DNA of 40,000 nt from Symbiodinium natans (GCA_905221605.1 CAJNDS010002124.1:479921-519920), one strand, 5' to 3'; shown: positions 20,389-30,536, counted from the stretch's first letter. A program made the numbers and translations. The notes: generated from the sequence alone by a model not told the origin.

Positions 20389-20811
20389 GTTCGTTTAGGG
20401 TTTAGGGTTTGGGGCTTAGGGTTTAGGCTTTCAGGCTTTAGGGTTTAGGGTGAGTGCTAAGCCCTAAGCCCTAACCCGAAGGGTCCATGGAGCTTTGTTA
20501 GGGTAAGCTTAGGGTTTAGGGATCAGGGTCTAGGGTCAGGCCCCAAATCCATAACTCCTGAGCTTCTTGGGGCTTTGGCGGTTTTGGGTTTGCGGGTAAG
20601 TTTAGCGTGTAGTCGGGTTTAGGGCATCTGCAGTAGCCCGGCGGTTCGGTCGACAGGTAGGAGTGGAGGCCCTGAAGTCCGACCTTGAGCCCTATACAGT
20701 AAACCCGAAACCTATACAGTAAACCCGAAACCCTAAACTCTAAACCCTAGACCCTAAACCCTAAGCCCTAAACCCCAAAAGCCTAAGCTTCAAGCCTTCA
20801 AGCCTAGACAG

Positions 20812-20872
20812 CCAGCTCTTCCACGCAGCACGAGGTGAAGAAAGCCGCCTTGGAAAGCCGCCTTGAGGCGCT
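20812..20872 (+). CDS. Exon-like island
   Basis: It follows GCCTAGACAG and reads SSTQHEVKKAALESRLEAL, ending GCGCT|GTAAGGGGG, a strong donor. The sequence has helical, coiled-coil-like character. Phase is compatible with the preceding island. Confidence 0.45.
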
Positions 20873-21084
20873 GTAAGGGGGAGGGGTTGGCTTATATGGG
20901 GTTTCGGGTTTGTCCCTTAGGGTTTGGGGTTTAGGCTTTGGGGTTTGGTTTAGGGTTTGGGGTTTTTAGGGTTTAGGGTCTTGGTAGCCCAGTGGTACCC
21001 TTCACTCTTTTGTTTAGGGTTCCCTTTTCACGCCCTTCTTACAACATGTTTGCTGTGGTGCCAATGCACAGGCTTAGCCGAGCC

Positions 21085-21515
21085 CTAAACCCTAAACGAT
21101 GTCCCTTCAACACCTACAAACCCCCCAATCATAAAACCCTGCAACCAGCAAAACCGAAGAACAACAAAAAAAAAAACTAAGAGCCTTAAAACACCCTGAA
21201 GCCCTGAAGCCATAAAACCCCCAAGCCCCAAGCCCCCCAAACCCCAAGCCCCCCAAACCCCAAGCCCCCCAAACCCCCAAGCCCCCCAAGCCCCCCAAAC
21301 CCCAAACCCCAAACCCCAAACCCCAAACCCTAAACCCTAAACCTTCAACCCTAAACCCCAAACCCCAAACCCCAAACCCTGAACCCTAAACCCTGCAAAC
21401 CCCAAACCCCAACCCCAACCCTAAACCCTAAACCCTAAACCCTAAACCACAAACCCCAAACCCCAAACCCTAAACCCTAAACCCTTAACCCTAAACCCTA
21501 CAAACCCCCAAACCC
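21085..21515 (-). repeat. C-rich telomere-like tract, highly degenerate
   Basis: Over 400 bp of CCCTAAA, CCCCAAA and AAGCCCCCC variants. An A-rich interruption (21150-21180) separates it from upstream sequence. It is the left flank of the island at 21520. Apparent minus-strand open frames (repeated GLGGLGVWG) are repeat translations. Confidence 0.85.
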
Positions 21516-21519
21516 GAAG

Positions 21520-21608
21520 TGCGGCTGGAGGAGCTTCAGCCCATCCTCCGCGCGGCGAAGCCCAAAGTGACAGCCGCGGCGCTGGCCACGGGTCTCAATG
21601 CTGCCAGG
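21520..21608 (+). CDS. Exon-like island, strong codon bias
   Basis: It reads VRLEELQPILRAAKPKVTAA then ALATGLNAAR, with 80% G/C third positions, and ends CCAGG|GTTTAGGG. The left edge AACCCGAAG is embedded in the repeat. It is a clear case of a coding-like island bracketed by oppositely oriented telomere-like tracts. Confidence 0.5.
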
Positions 21609-21800
21609 GTTTAGGGTTTAGGGTTTAGGGTTTAGTAGGGTTTAGGGGTTTAGGGTTTAGGGTATAGGGGTTTAGGGTTTAGGGTTTTAGGGTTTAGGGT
21701 TTAGGGGTTTAGGGGTTTAGGGGTTTAGGGGTTTAGGGGTTTAGGGGTTTAGGGGTTTAGGGGTTTAGGGGTTTAGGGGTTTAGGGTTCAGGGGTGTAGG
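21609..21800 (+). repeat. TTTAGGG tract with ten TTTAGGGG octamers
   Basis: Heptamers on the left, then ten in-register TTTAGGGG units (21700-21779), the complement of the CCCCTAAA block at 9323. This again indicates local amplification of a variant unit. Confidence 0.88.
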
Positions 21801-22117
21801 GTTTAGGGTCAGGGGTTTAGGGCGTTCTGCAAGCTACAGTCCGGATTTAGGGTTTAGGGTCTAGGGTTTTAGAGTTTAATTGGGGGCTCAAGCTTCTTGA
21901 GCAATTCCAGCCCCCCAAGCTTCTTGGGTTGAAGAATGGGGAGCCCACTGTAGCTTGTTTTTGAGGAAAATCCGGTGCGCCCCTTTAAAGTCCGGGAAGG
22001 GACCCTCTGTGGGTTAGGATCAAGTTTTCATGTTTAGGGTTCTGGAGTTTTGGGTTTAGTCTTTAGTGTTTAACGGTTTAGGGTTTAGGGTTTAGGGTTT
22101 AGGGTTTAGGGTTGCAG

Positions 22118-22195
22118 TTTTTTGCCGCGCGGACATGTTCAGTTCGGCATGGCTGATGCCCGACACCAGCCGTGTGCCCTTGACAAGGGGCTGCA
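22118..22195 (+). CDS. Exon-like island
   Basis: It follows GGTTGCAG, directly after TTTAGGG units, and reads FLPRGHVQFGMADARHQPCA then LDKGLQL, with a possible donor at CTGCA|GTTAAG. Unlike most islands, both sides are G-rich. Confidence 0.38.
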
Positions 22196-22446
22196 GTTAA
22201 GGGCAATGTTGGGGGGGGGGGTGACCAAGTTCCGGGGGAGGACTTGCAGTCCAGAGTTTCAGGGAAGCGGGGTTGCGAAGTGGGTGTGTATGTGTGTGTG
22301 TGTGTGTTTTACTCTCTCTTTGTTTGCGATATATGCGTGTCCACCCCCACAATTCTTTCCCTCTACACAACCTGTTTCGAGAAGCGGGTTGTCGCTGCTT
22401 GGGTGCAACTAGATGTGCGGTCGGCTCCGATTTGGCGACTACCCTA

Positions 22447-22555
22447 CCCAAAGGATCCATGTACCTGTATTGTATATACTTGGGCCTTAAAGGGGTTCCT
22501 ATATAGTAGCTTTAGGGCCCAAGTATCTACTATATAGGTACATGGATCCTTTGGG
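22447..22555. mobile_element. 109-bp MITE-like element with terminal inverted repeats
   Basis: CCCAAAGGATCCATGTACCT at the left matches the inverted right end AGGTACATGGATCCTTTGGG over 20 bp. A second inverted pair (TTGGGCC...GGGCCCAA) is nested inside. A partial copy lies at 8426-8502. No coding capacity. Confidence 0.72.
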
Positions 22556-22721
22556 CTACAGTCAAGGTCTCCGCCAGTGAGCCTGCGTTCCAGAGTACTG
22601 GGTTGCAGGCTGGACACGTGTGGCGCCTCTACAAGCACCATGGCAGCCCTAAGCCGAGTACGGTTGGCAGCTGGGCTGGCCGCTCAACTCATTGCCACCC
22701 TCGGCATCTCGACTGCCGCAG

Positions 22722-22963
22722 GCCAAAAAGGTGGCCTGGTGCACTGTTTCGAGATCGCTCTGCCCGGCATTGAGTGGGTTCAAGACAGGCAAGACGCCAG
22801 TGAATTGGGGCTCCGTCCCTGACAAAGACCCACAGAAGCGCGACTTCCAATGCTGCGCTCGATTGGAAACCTACCTGAGGCGGCTGCCAGAGAGCGCAGA
22901 GGTCAGCCCAGAGTGCTGTGCCCTATGCAACAGCGAAGAGCGGGCGTGGGGCATTTCAGGACA
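22722..22963 (+). CDS. Exon-like island of ~240 bp
   Basis: It follows CGACTGCCGCAG and reads AKKVAWCTVSRSLCPALSGF then NWGSVPDKDPQKRDFQCCAR, LETYLRRLPESAEVSPECCA and LCNSEERAWG, with roughly two thirds G/C third positions. A donor at GGACA|GTAGGT lies just before an in-frame TAG. Several paired Cys (CCxxxxxC, ECCxxC) are visible, but no family is recognised. An overlapping frame starting at ATG 22639 has a signal-like N-terminus and is a possible alternative. Confidence 0.42.
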
Positions 22964-23219
22964 GTAGGTGGTAAGCCTCCCACCAACCTACCACTTCACA
23001 CTGAAATCAGGATTCGCGGCTGGGGAGTTTCGGGTTGAGGCTTATGTTCTAGGAAGGCCCCTGCTCATGGTTGAGGAACTGGTCTGAGGCTGCTTATCCC
23101 AACCCCTCATCCTAGCTAAACCCTAAACCCTAAAAACCCTAAAAAACTCTAAACCCTAAAGACTTAAACCCTAACCCCTGCAGCAAACCATATTGAGGAA
23201 CATTTCTCAAAGGTTTTGG

Positions 23220-23286
23220 AACCCTAAACCCTAAACCCTAAACCCTAAACCCTAAACCCTAAACCCTAAACCCTAAACCCTAAACT
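23220..23286 (-). repeat. CCCTAAA block
   Basis: Nine near-perfect units. Upstream at 23179-23210, CCCCTGCAG precedes a short stretch ending CAAAG|GTTTTGG, a possible 30-nt microexon too small to call. Confidence 0.85.
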
Positions 23287-23312
23287 TTAGAGTTTAGGGG
23301 GCTTCGCCCCAG

Positions 23313-23371
23313 GCGGACGAGCTCCTGGGCCTACGCGCCGCTCAATTCCGGGAGTGGCTCAGGCTGCTCGG
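23313..23371 (+). CDS. Exon-like island
   Basis: It follows CTTCGCCCCAG and reads ADELLGLRAAQFREWLRLL with about 80% G/C third positions, ending GCTCG|GGTCAGGG. Left flank CCCTAAA, right flank TTTAGGG. Confidence 0.45.
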
Positions 23372-23679
23372 GTCAGGGTCTAGGGTTTGGGGTTTGGGGT
23401 TTAGGGTTTAGGGTTTAGGGCTAGGGTTTAGGGTATAGGGTTTAGGGTTCGAGTTAAGGGCTTTGGGCTGGGAACTTGATAGGGGTTTATGGTTTAGGGT
23501 TTGGGGTTTAGGGGAGGCTCACGGAACTTCATCAGTAGGTTCGCAGTAGCATTTGGGGTATCCTAACTGCGTGCAGCCGGGGGAAGGGCCTACCTACCAC
23601 GCTCCCTGAGCGTGTAACGCTTCGCCTGAAGTAGCCCTGCAAAAACTTATAAACCCTAAAGCCTAAACCCAAAACCATA

Positions 23680-23787
23680 AGCCCTAAACCAAGAAAGAAG
23701 TCACACGTTTTGTTTCTTGAGGTCGCACAAAGGTGACATAGTCTAGGTAGATCTTGGAGGCCTCTGCGGCCTGCTTCTTGTTTGCTT
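23680..23787 (-). CDS. Coding-like island, strand unclear
   Basis: The minus strand reads ANKKQAAEASKIYLDYVTFV then RPQETKRVTSF, preceded by CTATAAG as a possible acceptor. The plus strand also offers a short reading, SHVLFLEVAQ, with a donor CAAAG|GTGACA. If the minus reading is right, this island breaks the plus-strand trend. Confidence 0.35.
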
Positions 23788-24044
23788 ATAGGCTAGGGTT
23801 CAGGGTTTGGGGTTTTCGGGTTTAGGGTTTAGGGCTCAGAGTTTTAGGGTTCATATCAGGCTTTATCAGAGCTTAAGGTTAGTATACGAGGATGCTCACT
23901 GCCAACCAATGGCTGGCCAGTTTGGCCCAACAAGAACGGAATCATCTAGCCCCAGCCGGTGTAGGGTTCAGGGGTTAGCGTTTAGAGTTTAGGGTTTAGG
24001 GTTGCCGAGGGCTTTAGGGTTTAGGGTGGCTTCGGGTTTTCAAG

Positions 24045-24139
24045 CGTTTCGGCAAGTGTGTGCCCTGCCTTTGTCGTCCCTTCTTGAAGGTCCAGGGGAC
24101 CTTGGCATGCAAGCGGTTTTGGAAATTTACGAGAAAAGG
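24045..24139 (+). CDS. Exon-like island
   Basis: It follows GGGTTTTCAAG and reads FRQVCALPLSSLLEGPGDLG then MQAVLEIYEKRDP. No GT donor is near the end; AAAAGG|GACCCC would be a GA donor, a type reported in dinoflagellates. The complementary strand is open as well. Confidence 0.42.
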
Positions 24140-24149
24140 GACCCCCGAT

Positions 24150-24530
24150 TATAGACCCCCAAACAGTAGGACACCCTTATAGTAAGGACCGCAATAAGGT
24201 ACGCCTAATTTCGGAAGCCCCCATTTTTCCTTCTTCAAGCGGTCCCAGGAGTTTAAAATCATTTAGTTTAACCTGGACAGAGAGGCCCCGTCCATGGTAA
24301 AGGCGCGCCACGCGAACTACTCTTGCGACACCCGGAAGAGTTGATTGAACAGAGGGGGTTTGCTGGGCACCCCCAAAAGTTCACACGGTCCTGAATAGCC
24401 CGGCCAGCTTGACTTTACAGAGGGGGCCCTTATGAAAGACTGTGCAACAGTAGGGGATCATTGCAAGTTCACAGTTCACAACCCCTTGGTACCCTCCAGC
24501 CTACTTACTAAGCTCACCTAACCCTCGACC
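24150..24530. other. Unassigned stretch without a supported gene
   Basis: Mixed-composition sequence with repeated GAGGGGG, ACCCCC and CTTATAGTAAGG boxes. It follows the island at 24045 and precedes degenerate CCCTAAA-type repeats (24530-25040). I see no open frame with coding character. Confidence 0.4.
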
Positions 24531-25046
24531 CTAAAGCGCCTTGAAGCCCCCAAAGTCCCAAAGCCCCCAGAACCCCCAAAGCCCCTAGAGCCCCTAAAGC
24601 CCCTAAACCCTAAACCTTGAACCCCGAACCCCTATTACCCTGAACGTCTATACCCTAAACCCTACCCCAAACCCTACCTTGAACCCCTGTACCTTCTATT
24701 CTGGGGTCCTTAAGGCAGAGGGGGTAGGTTCCTAGAGAAGCTTAGGGAGCCTTAGGGGTAGCGGGGAGTACTTGGGCTACACACTCCCCTTGAAACCCCC
24801 CTTCAGAGCCCTATAATTTCTGAACCCTTAAGACTCAACCCTACACCCTAAACCCTAAACCCTGAACCGAAAACCCTAACCCCCAACCCCTAACCCCTAA
24901 ACCCTAAACCCTACACCCTCAACCCTAAACCCGAAACCCTAGCCCCAAACCCTAAACCCTCATCCCTAACCCTAAATCCTAAACCCCCCCCTAAACCCTA
25001 AACCCTAAACCCTAAACCCTAAATCCTAAACCCCCCAAAGCCGTAG

Positions 25047-25137
25047 CGCCTTCATGGGAGGCTCCGCAAGGGCGAGCGGCCAGGGCCCTTTAGGCCGCCC
25101 CGGGCTCCGGAGTCACAGCTTGGAGGGACTCTTGGGG
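25047..25137 (+). CDS. Exon-like island
   Basis: It follows AAAGCCGTAG and reads FMGGSARASGQGPLGRPGLR then SHSLEGLLG, ending TTGGG|GTTTAGGG. Left flank CCCTAAA repeats, right flank repeat then a 30-base poly-T. Confidence 0.4.
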
Positions 25138-25163
25138 GTTTAGGGCTTTTCAGGCTTGTAAGA

Positions 25164-25165
<2 letters not shown>

Positions 25166-25196
<31 letters not shown>

Positions 25197-25380
25197 TGTT
25201 TTTTTTGTGTGTGTCTGTGTGTGTGTGTGTGTCTTTCTTGTTGTTTTTGTTTGCTTTGTTATTGCTTCTTTCCCGGGTTTGTGCTTTGGGATATGTATAT
25301 ACATATACATATACATATACCTATACATATACATGTACATAAACATATATATCCACACATATATATATATATATATATGT
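25166..25380. repeat. Microsatellite cluster: poly-T, GT and TA runs
   Basis: Thirty T (25166-25195), then GT-rich sequence, then ACATATACATATAC and TA repeats to 25380. It forms the left boundary of the AT-rich zone. Confidence 0.9.
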
Positions 25381-25389
25381 AGAGGGCCT

Positions 25390-26230
25390 TTTATGCTCCA
25401 TTTGACGCTCTAATGAAGTTAGTACAAAGAAGAGTAAGTTAAGTCAAGTAATTCAAAATTATTTGCATTGGCCCCAATTGCTATAAGTGAACCAATTTCA
25501 TCTGACAAGCAGCAATATTTTCAAAACATTTTAGAAATTGGTGCCAATTCCAATCATTGAGCTAATTGAATAAACTGAATTTACGCAATGAATTTCACTA
25601 ATTAAACCAACAAAATGAATTAAATCCCAAAAAATGGCGGGGGGAAGGGGGGACAGGAGCTTCAGGGCCTTCATGTAAATAGATTAAGTAATTCAATCCG
25701 ACAAGGCACTTTTCAAGTTCTAATTGTTTGAATCAAGTCTTCCAGGCTCCTGCCCCTCCCCCCTCGCCCCCCCCCCCCACCCATTTTTTTGGGATTTCTG
25801 TAATAATTTACTTTATGTTAGTTCGTTAATTTAACTATTTAAGTAGCCCCCATTGCTATACTCATGCTAATTATATCCGACAAATAGAAAACACGTTTTA
25901 ATCATTTCATGTATTGAAATTGGGGACAATTCCAAAAATTAGTTTACTTGAAGTAGTCATATTCACTAAATTACTTACATCCCAAAAATCGAGGGGGGGG
26001 GGACAGGAGCTTGAGGCAAACTTTCTCAAATTGATTTAATTCAAAGGCTCCCAGGCTCCTGGCCCTCCCCCCCACCCCGCCCCCTCATTTTTTTTGGATT
26101 TATTTACTTTAATTACTGCAAGTATTTTCACTTATTTAATTAATTATTAAAGTTAGCCCCAACTTCAATAATTAGATTGATTAAATCCGATAAAAAGAAA
26201 AATAGTTGACTAAGTTTATTGCACACCTTG
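25390..26230. repeat. AT-rich zone with three diverged ~350-bp repeats and G/C-rich hairpins
   Basis: GCCCC-AATTGCTATA-like starts at about 25470, 25846 and 26156 are followed by similar AT-rich sequence. Between them lie two inverted pairs: CCCAAAAAATGGCGGGGG...GGACAGGAGC (25627, 25981) and GCTCCTG...CCCCCC...ATTTTTTTGG (25747, 26056). The composition differs sharply from the GC-rich islands. No gene is seen except a weak minus-strand frame continuing to 26376. Confidence 0.6.
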
Positions 26231-26533
26231 CGGGCTCGACCAGCATGGTGAATGATGGTCATGGAAACCCAGGCACGAGGTTTACGGACTGACGGCTGCG
26301 ACCAATTTTCAGCGGGTCGCGCTAGGAAGTTTTGATTGGTTGTGGTTGCCTGGGGCTGTATCCGGGTTGTGTTCAAGCGTTAGCGGCTAGTCACAGCGCG
26401 GCTCATTGAGGGAGCTGTGTCGGGGGTAATGGAAGAATATTTTGGCCTGGACCCTAAACCCTAAACCCTAAACCCTAAACCCTAAACCCTAAGCCCTAAA
26501 CCCTAGACCCTAAACCCTAAACCCACGTGGCAG

Positions 26534-26624
26534 GAGGACTTTGGCATGGCGGGGGTGTTGAGGGCCGCTTTGGGGTTGTCGCCCGTGGGGAGGACCCAGG
26601 CTTTCAGGAAGGCCTTAGTTGCTT
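26534..26624 (+). CDS. Exon-like island, strong codon bias
   Basis: It follows CCCACGTGGCAG and reads EDFGMAGVLRAALGLSPVGR then TQAFRKALVA with about 75% G/C third positions, ending near GCTT|GTGGGG. Unusually, CCCTAAA repeat lies on both sides (26449-26523 and 26637-26697). Confidence 0.48.
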
Positions 26625-26892
26625 GTGGGGATCCCAAACCCTAAACCCTAAACCCTAAACCCTAAACCCTAAACCCTAAACCCTAAACCCTAAACCTTAT
26701 TCCCGCTACAGTAATCCCTCAAAAGGCCTTACATCTTTGTGGTGCTTGACTGTAACTTTAGATCCTTAGCTTTTTTGGGTTTATTGGTCTTCTTAGTGAG
26801 GCAGCCAAAAGTTTGTTTTTTTACTACCCTCCTAAGTGCAGCCAAGACATTTACGAAGCCCGAAACCCTCAAAAAACTCTTAAATCATGCAG

Positions 26893-27155
26893 AGTGGGGG
26901 CTGCCGGGTCTCAGAACCCCTCATAGTTGTTAGGCGCCGTTCACCTTTCCCGCTTCAATCTGTGTAGGGTTTAGGGTTTAGGGTACATCACTCTACACTC
27001 TACATCTCCCTGGCCAGTGAAGCCAGCCTGCGTCAAAGAATGGAGGACCGAAGCCTTTTGGGGGCGCGGCTCGGGGTTTTTGTATCGGGAATAGGGGGAT
27101 CCCAGCACCTGTTGCTGTCGGCCAAGCGCTTTGGCCCTGAACCTAGCAAGTGGAG
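26893..27155 (+). CDS. Exon-like frame carrying an 18-nt telomeric insert
   Basis: After AATCATGCAG the frame reads GGCRVSEPLIVVRRRSPFPL. At 26964-26981 it meets the 18-nt GTAGGGTTTAGGGTTTAG. It then continues in the same frame with HHSTLYISLASEASLRQRME, DRSLLGARLGVFVSGIGGSQ and HLLLSAKRFGPEPSKW. It ends TGGAG|GTAAGG. The insert has GT and AG ends and a TAG stop if not removed. Phase at the right edge joins the island starting at 27301. Confidence 0.48.
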
Positions 27156-27300
27156 GTAAGGGTACGCCAAACCGTAAACCCTAAACCCTAAACCCTCTCC
27201 AGAAGTTCTCCAGCCATCCTAAACCTGAGCCCTGAACCCTGAACACTATCCCTTAGGCTAAAAAACACCCCAAAAACCTTACCAAAAACCCCAAAATAAG

Positions 27301-27380
27301 AGTTCTTAGAGCCTTTGGCTATAGAACTGCCCCCGAAGACCTACTCCCTAAACCCGTCCAAGCCCGCCTTGGTCACAAAG
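27301..27380 (+). CDS. Exon-like island joined in phase to the previous one
   Basis: It follows CCAAAATAAG; its first base completes the codon left open at 27155. It reads VLRAFGYRTAPEDLLPKPVQ then ARLGHK, ending CAAAG|GTTTAGG. The implied 145-nt intron (27156-27300) runs from GTAAGG to TAAG. Confidence 0.47.
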
Positions 27381-27711
27381 GTTTAGGTTTTCTTGCAAGG
27401 TTTTTGAGGGTTCAGGGTGTAGGGTTTAGGGTTGCAGCGGTATGTATGGCTTGCCGGTCTTGTCGGGTGTTTAGACCTTGTGGTTGGGGTTCAGTTCTTT
27501 CAGAATTCAGTGTAGGGCTGAGGCTTGAGTGAAGGACTTGTTGGGGGTGTGGGGTGTAGGGTTTAGGGGTTTGGGTTTACGCTCGGGTGTTTGTAAGGCC
27601 CAACGTCCGAAGCTACAAACCCCGAAGCCCAGCCCTGAAGCCCGAAAGCCCCAAGCACCAAGCAGAATGGAAGCCTACACACTTATTTCCCGGACCCTCG
27701 GCCGGCCTTTC

Positions 27712-27905
27712 CCTAAACCCTAAACCCTAAACCCTAAACCCTAAACCCTAAACCCTAGACCCTAGACCCTAGACCCTAGACCCTAGACCCTAGACCCTAG
27801 ACCCTAGACCCTAGACCCTAAACCCTAAACCCTAAACCCTAAACCCTAAACCCTAAACCCTAAACCCTAAACCCTAAACCCTAAACCCTAAACCCTAAAC
27901 CCTAG
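27712..27905 (-). repeat. CCCTAAA block with nine CCCTAGA units inside
   Basis: A homogeneous run of CCCTAGA (27753-27815) is framed by perfect CCCTAAA on both sides, so the variant arose and spread inside an existing array. A small open stretch just before it (about 27666-27715) reads MEAYTLISRTLGRPFP. Confidence 0.92.
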
Positions 27906-27908
27906 CAG

Positions 27909-27983
27909 GAGGCTGGCCTTCGGCCCGCACGAGTTCAACAGGGCCTCGAGTCGACGGAGCATCCGGTGTGGAGGGTTCTTGGG
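27909..27983 (+). CDS. Exon-like island
   Basis: It follows CCCTAGCAG and reads RLAFGPHEFNRASSRRSIRC with about 80% G/C third positions, ending TTGG|GGTTTAGGG. Another frame is open but has weaker bias. Confidence 0.42.
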
Positions 27984-28497
27984 GTTTAGGGTTTAGGGTT
28001 TAGGGTTTTGGGTTTAGGGTTTAGGGTTAGGGGTTTGGGGTTTGGTTAGGGGAGAGGGATTTAGGGTCTAGGGTTTAGGGCCAGTTTAGGGTTGAAGGTT
28101 TAGGGGGTTCAGGATTGCGGTGTTAGGGTTTTTCAGGGTTGGTGGTTGAGGGTTTAGGGGGTTTTGGGGTGTAATTCAGAGCGTTTAGGGTTTACGGGTT
28201 TGGGGTTTGGGGTTTAGGTGGTTGGAGTTTGGCATTTAGGGTTTTAGGGGTCCATCATGTTTAATGCCAGTAGAAGGTTCAGTGTTGGCTAGGTTTTTGT
28301 GAGTTTAGTGTTTAGGGGATCCCCTAAAAACCCTAACGCCTACAAGCCCTTATACCCTTAAACCCCAAAATGGCTTAAGCCCGATACCCTGCCAACCGTT
28401 TACCCAATTTCAACCGAAACACTTATATGGGGGTCTACGATACTAGGGGTACCTTGTTGGCTTCCTTGTTTGTAAGGGGATCCTACTATTTGGGGGT

Positions 28498-28500
28498 CTA

Positions 28501-28531
<31 letters not shown>

Positions 28532-28680
28532 TGTTTTTTTATTAAGGGCCCCGTATTTTGGCAAACCCCATATGTCCCTTCATCCCCAAAACCCAATGTC
28601 CCCCCCCCCCCCCCCCCCCCAAAGACCCAAAACGCCAAAACCCCTAAACGCAAAAGCCCTAAACACCAAAAAGTATAGAT
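28498..28680. other. TA microsatellite, poly-T and 21-base poly-C; no gene
   Basis: TA repeats (28498-28523) run into T-rich sequence, then 21 C at 28600-28620. Upstream, CTAGGGGTACCTTGTTGGCT at 28442 is similar to CTAGGGGCACCTTGTTCACC at 36223, a possible dispersed intronic element. Confidence 0.6.
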
Positions 28681-28784
28681 CCATGCGGGTGGGGGGTGGC
28701 ATAATTTCCCCAAACCCTAAACCCTAAACCCTCAACCCTAAACCCTAAACCCTAAACCCTCGAAGCCTTAGAGAAGGCCCTAAG

Positions 28785-28884
28785 AAGGAGTGGCGCTTCG
28801 CGGACTCGCCACAGCTGCGGCGAGCAGACTGGGAGGCGATTGCCCACAACCGGCGTCGGGAGGCTTCGCAAGGGGGGGCGGGGG
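28785..28884 (+). CDS. Exon-like island, strong
   Basis: It follows GGCCCTAAG and reads KEWRFADSPQLRRADWEAIA then HNRRREASQ with about 76% G/C third positions, ending at GGGG|GTTTAGGG. Charged and Trp-containing; no family recognised. Confidence 0.52.
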
Positions 28885-29637
28885 GTTTAGGGTTTAGGGG
28901 TTAGGGGTTATGGGTTAGGGTTTAGGGTTCAGGGTTTTGGGGGTTTTGGGGGGTTTGAGGGGTTTCGGGGTTCAGGGGGTTTAGGGGGTTTAGGGGGGTT
29001 TAGGGGGTTTAGGGGGGGTTAGGGGGTGTAGGGCTTAGGGTTTAGGCATGTTGAAACAGGGCTGGGCTAGCCTTTTTGTGTTTGTGTTGGTGCTTTTGAT
29101 GTTTAGGGTTGAGGTTGTTCATGGTGTAGAGAACACCTGCAAGGGGTTGAGGGCTTAGGTTGCCTGGCAGGGGCTTAGAAAAGCCTTCGACCGAGTCAAA
29201 GTTGAGGGGTTGGGGGTTGCTTTCGGGTTCCGCTGTGGGTTAGGATTTAAGGTTACGGCTTTCTGGGTAAGCCCTGCACCCTATACTTGCCCGACACCTT
29301 AAACCCAACATGTGAGGTTTGGGGTATAGGGTTCAGGGTCAAACGTTTACAGTTTGTTTGGTTTTGATGCTACAAGGGTTGGCTACATCTGTACCTCCAC
29401 TGTGGCCACGAGGTATAGTATATACATCTATGTATGTATGTATATATATATATGTAGATATATCTATCTATGTATCTATCGATCGAGAGCGAGGGCATTT
29501 AAACCCGCTGGCCAGAGCGAACAATCTTTCTTAATCCCCTAAACCCTAAACTGCCTACCGCCTAGGCCCTTAACCTTAAACCCTAAACCCGAAACGGCCG
29601 TAAACCCCGATCCCTGACACTTCCATGGCTGCGGAAG

Positions 29638-29730
29638 GTATATGCGACAGCCGCCAAGCAGGTGGCCTTGGGAGGTTTGAACCTCAGAAGCGAAGGGAGG
29701 GCCCTTGCTCGAAGGCTGAGGGCACCTAGG
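29638..29730 (+). CDS. Exon-like island, 31 codons
   Basis: It follows GGCTGCGGAAG and reads VYATAAKQVALGGLNLRSEG then RALARRLRAPR, ending CCTAGG|GTTCAGGG. The length is a multiple of three. A second frame is open, but its Gly/Cys-rich reading is less convincing. Confidence 0.42.
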
Positions 29731-30280
29731 GTTCAGGGTTTACGTCTTAGGGTTTAGGGTTTAGGTTGTGGCTGTTTACGGTTTTGAGTTTTGGCGGTTT
29801 AGGGTTCAGGGTTTAGGCGGTTTAGGTTTAAGGTATTTTAGGGATTAGGGTTTAGGCGGTGTAGGGTGTAGTGTAATTTCGGGCTTAGGGTTCGGGGTTT
29901 AGGGAACTTGGGAAGTGCTCGTAGGCGTTTTTCTTCTCATGTTCTAGGGCAACCCAAGTTAGAGCATATGCAGGGCTGTGTCATTCCCTGACCTTCAAGT
30001 ATCGCACCTACTCGAAGGACCCAAAGTACCTATTTTTGAGGGTTTAGGTTCCTGATTAGCCTCTTCAAACCAAAAAGGGTGCCCTGTTATTGCTAGCCTA
30101 CTCTTGGGTCAGGTGTTTGTGTGCTGGGAACTTAGGAAGTATGAGCCACGAATTCGGGTCATCAGCATCTTAAACCTTAAATCTTAAACCCTAAACCTCA
30201 AACCTAAACCAGCAGCCTGACAAAGCGACTCCCAAGCCCTAAAGCCTCAGCCCTAAAGCCTCAGCCCTGACGCCCTTGAG

Positions 30281-30341
30281 TTTGTCAGTGGGCTGCAGAG
30301 GATCAGATGTTGGGGCTCACGGTTGTTTTTCTCTTTTTGGC
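30281..30341 (+). CDS. Exon-like island, weak
   Basis: It follows ACGCCCTTGAG. Two frames are open (FVSGLQRIRCWGSRLFFSF and CQWAAEDQMLGLTVVFLFL), and it ends TTTGGC|GTTTAGGG. The frame cannot be decided. Confidence 0.3.
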
Positions 30342-30536
30342 GTTTAGGGTGGACATCCAAGGGGGGGCACCAAGGGGTGTGAGGTTTAGGGATTTAGGGT
30401 GTTGGGGTTGTGGGCTTAGGGTTTAGGGTTTGAGGGTTTGAGGGTTCGAGGGTTTGAGGGTTGAGGGTTGAGGGTTTGAGGGTTTGATGGTTTGGGGTTT
30501 AGGGCTTAGGGTCTAGGGTTCACCCGAAACCGCCAG

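Noticed and set aside
21085-21361. Gly-rich minus-strand open frames (repeated GLGGLG)
   Set aside because: Translations of AAGCCCCCCAAACCC repeats.
22197-22537. Overlapping open frames around the GT microsatellite and inverted-repeat element
   Set aside because: They cross a GT run and the 109-bp hairpin, and several frames on both strands are open together.
25140-25413. Open frames with Cys/Val or Tyr/Met/Ile repeats
   Set aside because: Translations of GT, TA and ACATAT microsatellites.
28362-28380. A spliced-leader relic (CCAAAATGGCTTAAG)
   Set aside because: It only partly resembles the reverse of the dinoflagellate leader and the order of bases does not match; probably chance.
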